Assembly (NCBI RefSeq): GCF_001667315.1
Contig: NZ_LZHT01000110.1
Span: 120,766-184,765, forward strand
Source of the DNA: Mycobacterium sp. 852002-10029_SCH5224772
GTDB taxonomy: Bacteria > Actinomycetota > Actinomycetes > Mycobacteriales > Mycobacteriaceae
DNA length: 64,000 bases
Direction of reading: 5' to 3'
Shown here: positions 59,195-64,000 of the stretch, in pieces
How the letters are laid out: every line of letters begins with the position of its first letter
Position numbering within the stretch: position 1 is the stretch's first letter
The notes under the pieces: model-generated
Databases searched by the model: none
Seen by the model: the letters and a program-made list of their open reading frames with translations, nothing else
Told to the model about the DNA's origin: nothing
Made by a program: the position numbers and the translations under genes

Positions 59195-59311
59195 AGTTTC
59201 CTCCTCGTTCCACGCTGTTCCTCGCCGCTCCGGTAGTGGATGTCATGAGCGTGTTCTCGCTGAGCCTACGCAGGTGCATCCCGCCGTGGGTCCACGGCGC
59301 GGCCACGATTG

Positions 59312-59602
59312 TTAGTGCTTGTCGGTGCGCATCACCTTGGTGCGCAGGACCGACTCGTTGAGGCTGAGCTGGCGGTCGAGTTCGGACACCGTCGCCGGCT
59401 CGGCTTTCAGGTCGACGACAACGTAGATGCCTTCGGCGTGCTTGGCGATCTCGTAGGCCAGCCGGCGCCGGCCCCAGATGTCGACCTTGTCGACGGATCC
59501 ACCGTCCTTGCGGACGACGTTGAGGAACGTCTCCAAGGACGGGGCAACGGTGCGCTCGTCGAGCGTGGGGTCAAGAATGACCATGATTTCGTATGGACGC
59601 AT
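59312..59602 (-). CDS. rpsF: 30S ribosomal protein S6
   Basis: The 96-residue protein is bS6: MRPYEIMVILDPTLDERTVA, GGSVDKVDIWGRRRLAYEIA and a strand with GIYVVVDLKAEPATVSELDR. It dimerises with S18 in the small subunit. It is the first gene of the rpsF-ssb-rpsR-rplI operon; 134 bases before it contain the probable promoter. ATG 59602 has GGAGGTGGTGAGG upstream. Confidence 0.97.
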   Translation of the reverse strand: MRPYEIMVILDPTLDERTVAPSLETFLNVVRKDGGSVDKVDIWGRRRLAYEIAKHAEGIYVVVDLKAEPATVSELDRQLSLNESVLRTKVMRTDKH

Positions 59603-59736
59603 GGAAACCTCACCACCTCCTCTGGTCTCAAACGGCCACGGTCGATCCGTGACAGGAGGGTCGCCTGCGTCGGCAACCGCCCCAGGCTACCGGATACCGG
59701 GCTGACCAGAAAAATCCGGGCGACGACGCAACGTCG

Positions 59737-60378
59737 CTATTTCCGGGCGGCCGAGTATTCCTTGGCCCTGGCCACCGTCTCCGGGTCGGCCTTGGCGAGC
59801 GCACCGGAGTCGAACGGCGGCTGCGGGTCGTACTCGATGAGCAGCTGAGCCGCCTGTGCGGCCCCGCGATCGACGAGCAACTCCACCAGCCGCAAGGCCA
59901 TGTCGATGCCGCTGGACACCCCCGCCGCGGTGATGATCCGCTGCGGTAGGTGTTCGACGACTCGTTCGGCCACATAGCGGGCGCCCAAATCGTTGAGCAG
60001 GTCGGCGGCCCCCCAGTGGGTGGTGGCGGTCAGCCCGTCCAGCAGCCCGGCCGCGGCCAGCAGCAGTGCGCCGGTGCACACCGAGGTGGTGAACCGGGTG
60101 TTCGGATGCACCGCCTGCAGCCAGGCCCGGATGGCCTCGTCGTGGATCAGCTGGCGGGTGCCGATGCCGCCGGGGAACACCACCACGTCCGGCGCACTCA
60201 CCTCGTCGAAGGTGGCGTCGCAGCTGACGCCGAGCATTCCGTTCTCGGTCCGCACCTCACCGCGCTGGTGCCCGACGAACACGACGTCGATCGACGGGAT
60301 GCGTTGCAGCACCTCGTAGGGTCCCACCGCGTCGAGCGCGGTGAAGCGCGGGAAGAGCGGAATGGCGACCTGCGTCAT
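59737..60378 (-). CDS. DJ-1/PfpI family protein (Rv0052-like)
   Basis: The 213-residue protein has the DJ-1/PfpI fold: IPLFPRFTALDAVGPYEVLQ at the start, VVVFPGGIGTRQL and the nucleophile elbow TTSVCTGALLLAAAGLLDG with Cys101, followed by ATTHW. It resembles the isonitrile hydratase/glutamine-amidotransferase-like subgroup that precedes AraC domains, but no DNA-binding domain follows. It is four bases after the Rv0051-like gene, in the order of the M. tuberculosis locus. Start ATG 60378 was chosen; the open frame is longer. Confidence 0.85.
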   Translation of the reverse strand: MTQVAIPLFPRFTALDAVGPYEVLQRIPSIDVVFVGHQRGEVRTENGMLGVSCDATFDEVSAPDVVVFPGGIGTRQLIHDEAIRAWLQAVHPNTRFTTSVCTGALLLAAAGLLDGLTATTHWGAADLLNDLGARYVAERVVEHLPQRIITAAGVSSGIDMALRLVELLVDRGAAQAAQLLIEYDPQPPFDSGALAKADPETVARAKEYSAARK

Positions 60379-60382
60379 GGCG

Positions 60383-62044
60383 TCATGCCGTCCTGGTGCC
60401 GCTTGCCATCGCGGGTTGTTTGTCGGCGTCGTCGGACGCGGGTGCGCTCGCGCGGCGCGACCCCGGCGGTCGCAGCCAATCCGGCAGCCAATCGGGCGGG
60501 GCGTCGGGTGCGCGGTCGAACGGACCACCCGCCGGATCGTCCACCCGTCCGGCCCAGCGCACCAAATCCTCGTCGGGCCGATAAATCTGCCGAATCACTA
60601 ACGCGCACAACGCCATGACCGCGACGTCGCGCAACAGCACCGTGGTCGTGAAGAACTGCTCCGGCAGCGAACGGTTCGGGTTGCCGTACAGGTAGTACAT
60701 CCGCGGTATCCACACCAGCGCGTCGATGGTCATCCATGCCAGCAGCACCCGCCGGTGCGGCAGCGCGAGCACGGCCAGCGGTACCAGCCACAGCGAGAAC
60801 TGCGGGCTCCACACCTTGTTGGTCAGCAGGAAGGCCGCCACCACCAGGAACAACACCTGCGCCACCCGCGGCCGCCGCGGAGCCGTCAAGATGATGAACG
60901 CGATTGCCACACAACATGTCACGAACAGCACTGCAACGACCGTGTTCAGCACCGTCGGCGGCTGCCAGAACCCGATCTTGGGATCGAACCCCCGCCAGCC
61001 GGTAAACGACTTGACGACGTTGTACAACGAGTCCATGTCGTCGCCCCGTCGCGTATTGAGCCGGAAGAACTCCGACCATCCGCGCGGAAAGAACACCAGC
61101 ACAGGCAGGTTCACCAACAACCAGGTCACCACGGCCGCGACCGCCGTGCGGCTCCACGCCCGCAGCCGCCCGGTCCGGATCCCCAGCAGCAGCATGGGTC
61201 CCAGGAACAGCAGCGGATACAGCTTTGCCGCGGCGCCCAAACCGATCAGCACGCCGGCGAGGGCCGGCTTTCGCCGCGCCCACGCCAGCAATCCGGCCAT
61301 CGCGAAACCCGTTGCCAGCGCATCGAAGTTGGTGAAGATCTGAAAGATCAGCACCGGTGACGCCGCCACCAGGGCCGCATCCCAGACCCGCCGCCCGGAC
61401 AGGCCCGCGGACGCCCAGACCGTGGCCAGCCACGCCAGCGCCAGCCCGAACGCCGAGACATTGAAGAACATCACCACCTCGGCGACCACCGGAAGCGGGG
61501 CGAGCTTGCTCAGCGCGGTGTAGGTCTTGGCCAACGCCATCGACACGTACTGATACATCCCCGTCAGCACCGGATACTCCATGTACCGCACCGCGGGCTT
61601 CCCGTCGTAGCGGATCTGCTGGGCGCCGGTGGAGTCGGTCTCGATCCAGCTCGACTTGTACGGAAACTTGCCCTGGCTCAACAATTCCGCGCCGTAGAGC
61701 GGCACCGTATCGGAGTAGCACAACTCGTAGTAGGCGCGCTGGTTGTCCCAGTTGGCCACGCGCTGATCGCCGGTGCCGGTACCGGCGCCTTGCAGACAGG
61801 CGGCTTTGGTCGACCAGCCGAGCGCCAAAAAGACCAGCCCGATCAGGAACATCACCCGCAGCGGGGTCATCAACCGAGCGCGGCCGATCAGCGCGTGGCG
61901 GCCCACCGGTCCCCCGACGACGTCGGCAAGTGCGGCGCCCAGAAAGTCCGTGCGGCTCGGGCAGTCTCGGTTGCCGACGCTACGTAGATCCGCGGCCAGC
62001 GGTCGCGGTGAAATGGTGGCGCCGGGTTCCGCGGGCCCGGTCAC
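60383..62044 (-). CDS. glycosyltransferase 87-like integral membrane protein (Rv0051-like)
   Basis: The 553-residue protein has about ten or eleven membrane helices and a large N-terminal external loop (DNQRAYYELCYSDTVPLYGA, FPYKSSWIETDSTG), the pattern of DUF2029/GT87 mannosyltransferases that use polyprenyl-phosphate sugars. The helices include GLGAAAKLYPLLFLGPMLLL and GVLIGLG. The C terminus is a hydrophilic tail with DDPAGGPFDRAPDAPPDWLP. It begins with GTG 62044, overlapping the ponA1 TGA. The order is the same as in M. tuberculosis. The sugar acceptor is unknown. Confidence 0.85.
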   Translation of the reverse strand: MTGPAEPGATISPRPLAADLRSVGNRDCPSRTDFLGAALADVVGGPVGRHALIGRARLMTPLRVMFLIGLVFLALGWSTKAACLQGAGTGTGDQRVANWDNQRAYYELCYSDTVPLYGAELLSQGKFPYKSSWIETDSTGAQQIRYDGKPAVRYMEYPVLTGMYQYVSMALAKTYTALSKLAPLPVVAEVVMFFNVSAFGLALAWLATVWASAGLSGRRVWDAALVAASPVLIFQIFTNFDALATGFAMAGLLAWARRKPALAGVLIGLGAAAKLYPLLFLGPMLLLGIRTGRLRAWSRTAVAAVVTWLLVNLPVLVFFPRGWSEFFRLNTRRGDDMDSLYNVVKSFTGWRGFDPKIGFWQPPTVLNTVVAVLFVTCCVAIAFIILTAPRRPRVAQVLFLVVAAFLLTNKVWSPQFSLWLVPLAVLALPHRRVLLAWMTIDALVWIPRMYYLYGNPNRSLPEQFFTTTVLLRDVAVMALCALVIRQIYRPDEDLVRWAGRVDDPAGGPFDRAPDAPPDWLPDWLRPPGSRRASAPASDDADKQPAMASGTRTA

Positions 62045-64000
62045 GGCGGCGGTGGCGGCGCTTGAGGTCCACCCGGCGGGGCGCCACCACCCGGCTCCGG
62101 GGAGCCCGGCGGGCCGCCCGCGGGCGGCGGTGGCGCCAGCGTGATCGTCGTGGGCGGACCGACCGGGATGGTGATGCCCGGCGCCACTTCAATGCTGGGC
62201 TGGATGACGGTCTCCGAGGGCGGTGCCTTCGGCGGGGGCGGTGGTGCCGGCACGCCCGCATAGCCGCCGATCTCGGCGGGCTTGGGGAAGGATTCGTTCG
62301 AGGTGCCCTTGAGCGCCCCGTCCATAGTGGACTTCCAGATGTCCGATGGCAGGCCCGACCCGTAAACCGGTGCGCCCGAAGCCGTTACCAGCGGCTCGTC
62401 GCCTTTGGCCGTACCCACCCACACGGCCGTCGACAGCGACGGTGTGTAGCCGACCATCCAGGCGTCCTTGTCCGAGTTGGTGTCACCCAGCTGCGTGGTG
62501 CCGGTCTTGGCCGCCGACGGCCTGCCGCCGGCCAGGGCGTGGCCGCGTGAGTAGCTGGCGATCGGCGCCATGGCCGCGGTGACGTTGTCGGCAACGGCCT
62601 TGGGGATGCGCTGCTCGCCGTTGTTCTCGGATTGGGCGGCATCGAAGAGCACCTGGCCGTCGGAGTTGACCACCTTCTGCACGAAATGCGGACGGTGATA
62701 GACGCCGGAGGCGGCCAGCGTGGCGTACGCCGAGGCCATGTCGAACACGCGGGTTTGATACTGACCCAACACAATTCCGTTGTTCGGTGGTCCACCCTTG
62801 CCGTCCTCGGACAGCGTGTGGGCCACACCGGGGAAGCTGGTCGCGATGCCGGCCCGGTGCGCGGCGTCCGCCACGGCCTGTGGTCCGCCCTTGAGCTTGA
62901 GCATCAGCCGGTAATACGAGGTGTTCAGCGATTGCTTGAGCGCCTGGGCGATGTTGCACGTCCCGCAACTTTCACCCTCGACGTTCGTGATCTTGATACC
63001 GTCGACGGTCAAGGGCGAGCTGTCCACCTGAAAGCCCAGGCCGATCCCCTGCTCGAGCGCGGCTATCAAGCAGAACACCTTGAACGACGACCCGGTCTGC
63101 AATCCGGCCTGAGCGAAGTCGAAACCGTTGGCGTCGCTGCCGCCGTAGTAGGCGCGGATGGAGCCGTCGCGCGGATCGACCGACACCGCCGCGGTGCGCA
63201 TGTCGGGGTCCTGGCCGTCAAGGTATTTCGACACGGCCTTTTCGGCGGCCTGCTGGGCCTTGGGATCGATGGTGGTGGTGACCTGCAGCCCTTGGGTGTT
63301 CAGCGTGCGCTCGTCGATGTTGAAGAGATCCATCAACTCTCGGGTCACCTGGCGCTCGATCAGCCCGTCGGGCCCGGTCGTCTGGTTCTGCGCGCGCGCC
63401 TGATCGGGCGGCACTGTCTGTGGGAACACCTGCGCGGCGCGGTCGTTCGATGACAGCGCCTTGGTCTCCACCATGCCGTCGAGCACCCAGTCCCAGCGGG
63501 CCAGGGCGCCCTTGGGGTCGACGGCCGGGTCCAGGGTCGAGGGCCGCCGAATCAGGGCCGCCAGCAGCGCCCCCTCCGAGACGGTGAGCTGCTCGACGGG
63601 CTTGTCGAAATAGGCCTTCGCCGCCGCCGAAATGCCGTAGGCACCGCGGCCGAAGTAGATGATGTTCAGATAGGACTGCAGCACTTCGTCTTTGGACCAC
63701 TCCCCCGACATCTTGGTGGCGATGACCAATTCCTTGGCCTTGCGCATCAGGCCGCTGATGCCGTGCTGCGCCGAACCGACGAGTGCGTTCTTCACGTATT
63801 GCTGGGTGATCGTCGACCCACCCTGCAGGTCGCCGCTGCCGAACAAGTTGTTGTTCACTGCCCGCGCAAAACCGCTGAAGTCGAACCCGGGGTTGGAGTA
63901 GAAGTTGCGGTCTTCGGCGGCGATCACCGCTTTGGTCGCCGCGCTGACCCTTTCCCGATGCTCTTCGGCGGAGACCTCGCCGTCGCTCAGCGCGTTGTCG
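62041..64000 (-). CDS. ponA1: bifunctional penicillin-binding protein PonA1, start outside window
   Basis: The visible 652 residues lack only the N-terminal anchor and part of the glycosyltransferase. The transglycosylase domain has IAAEDRNFYSNPGFDFSGFA and GGSTITQQYVKNALVG. The transpeptidase domain has the active-site TGSSFKVF (S-x-x-K), SLNTSYYRL (S-x-N) and KTGTTQLGDT (K-T-G). A proline-rich tail follows about 570 (VPAPPPPPKAPPSETVIQPS). PonA1 builds peptidoglycan at the poles. The gene overlaps the next by four bases (GTGA). An in-frame GTG at 63927 is internal. Confidence 0.96.
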   Translation of the reverse strand, partial: DNALSDGEVSAEEHRERVSAATKAVIAAEDRNFYSNPGFDFSGFARAVNNNLFGSGDLQGGSTITQQYVKNALVGSAQHGISGLMRKAKELVIATKMSGEWSKDEVLQSYLNIIYFGRGAYGISAAAKAYFDKPVEQLTVSEGALLAALIRRPSTLDPAVDPKGALARWDWVLDGMVETKALSSNDRAAQVFPQTVPPDQARAQNQTTGPDGLIERQVTRELMDLFNIDERTLNTQGLQVTTTIDPKAQQAAEKAVSKYLDGQDPDMRTAAVSVDPRDGSIRAYYGGSDANGFDFAQAGLQTGSSFKVFCLIAALEQGIGLGFQVDSSPLTVDGIKITNVEGESCGTCNIAQALKQSLNTSYYRLMLKLKGGPQAVADAAHRAGIATSFPGVAHTLSEDGKGGPPNNGIVLGQYQTRVFDMASAYATLAASGVYHRPHFVQKVVNSDGQVLFDAAQSENNGEQRIPKAVADNVTAAMAPIASYSRGHALAGGRPSAAKTGTTQLGDTNSDKDAWMVGYTPSLSTAVWVGTAKGDEPLVTASGAPVYGSGLPSDIWKSTMDGALKGTSNESFPKPAEIGGYAGVPAPPPPPKAPPSETVIQPSIEVAPGITIPVGPPTTITLAPPPPAGGPPGSPEPGGGAPPGGPQAPPPPP

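Noticed and set aside
1..64000. tRNA genes, CRISPR arrays, insertion sequences or prophage
   Set aside because: No cloverleaf with a 3' acceptor, regular repeat array, transposase or phage structural gene was recognised by reading; a computed scan was not possible.

Overview
The window is high-GC DNA from a mycobacterium, most likely a slow-growing nontuberculous species. The evidence is a PE/PPE pair, a complete mce operon, two F420-type LLM oxidoreductases, a mycolic-acid cyclopropane synthase-family methyltransferase, an 18-kDa antigen (hsp18) gene, and the ponA1 - Rv0051/Rv0052-like - rpsF - ssb - rpsR - rplI - dnaB block known from Mycobacterium tuberculosis, here on the minus strand. 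Names of M. tuberculosis homologues are recalled from knowledge of the families; no database search was run.

Layout. Bases 1-13 kb hold mostly small metabolic genes: an FAD oxidase fragment, an HdeA-like lipoprotein, an LLM/NTF2 pair divergent from a PadR regulator, a methyltransferase, a haloacid dehalogenase, a Nudix hydrolase, a VOC protein, a mycolate methyltransferase, a hemerythrin protein, an MHS transporter and a wax ester/diacylglycerol acyltransferase. Bases 13.3-19 kb form a notable unit: a TetR regulator divergent, across a perfect 14-bp palindrome, from an AveC-like membrane protein that is tightly coupled to a CbbQ/NorQ-type AAA ATPase and a NorD-type VWA protein, followed by a CYP142-like P450. 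Bases 19-25.6 kb carry an orphan anti-sigma kinase-like protein, a D-2-hydroxyacid dehydrogenase, an LLM oxidoreductase, a SulP anion transporter, a deazaflavin-dependent reductase and two methyltransferases. Bases 25.6-29.5 kb hold a PPE2-like PPE protein, its PE partner and a membrane protein, divergent from a lipoprotein overlapped by a bacterial TiaS-like protein.

Bases 30.6-44.1 kb hold a full mce lipid-import locus on the minus strand: two YrbE permeases, MceA to MceF, a Mce-associated protein, an MPT64-like secreted protein, and a tandem-domain TetR regulator resembling Mce3R. A secreted protein and a second Mce-associated protein are read divergently, and the shared promoter region contains a perfect 7-3-7 inverted repeat. 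Bases 44-54.5 kb hold a dipeptidase, an acetyltransferase, a frameshifted FAD monooxygenase, a hydrolase, a second Crp-like regulator, several small proteins, an Rv0063-like oxidase, an SDR, hsp18 and a cold-shock gene.

Bases 54.7-64 kb are the conserved replication, translation and cell-wall block. dnaB is split by a 417-residue intein inside its Walker A motif. The intein has Ala at position 1 and a Trp/Cys/Ser signature resembling class 3 inteins, plus a LAGLIDADG endonuclease with cysteine pairs. DnaA-box-like sequences lie upstream of dnaB. The window ends inside ponA1. No tRNA, rRNA, CRISPR array, insertion sequence or riboswitch was recognised.
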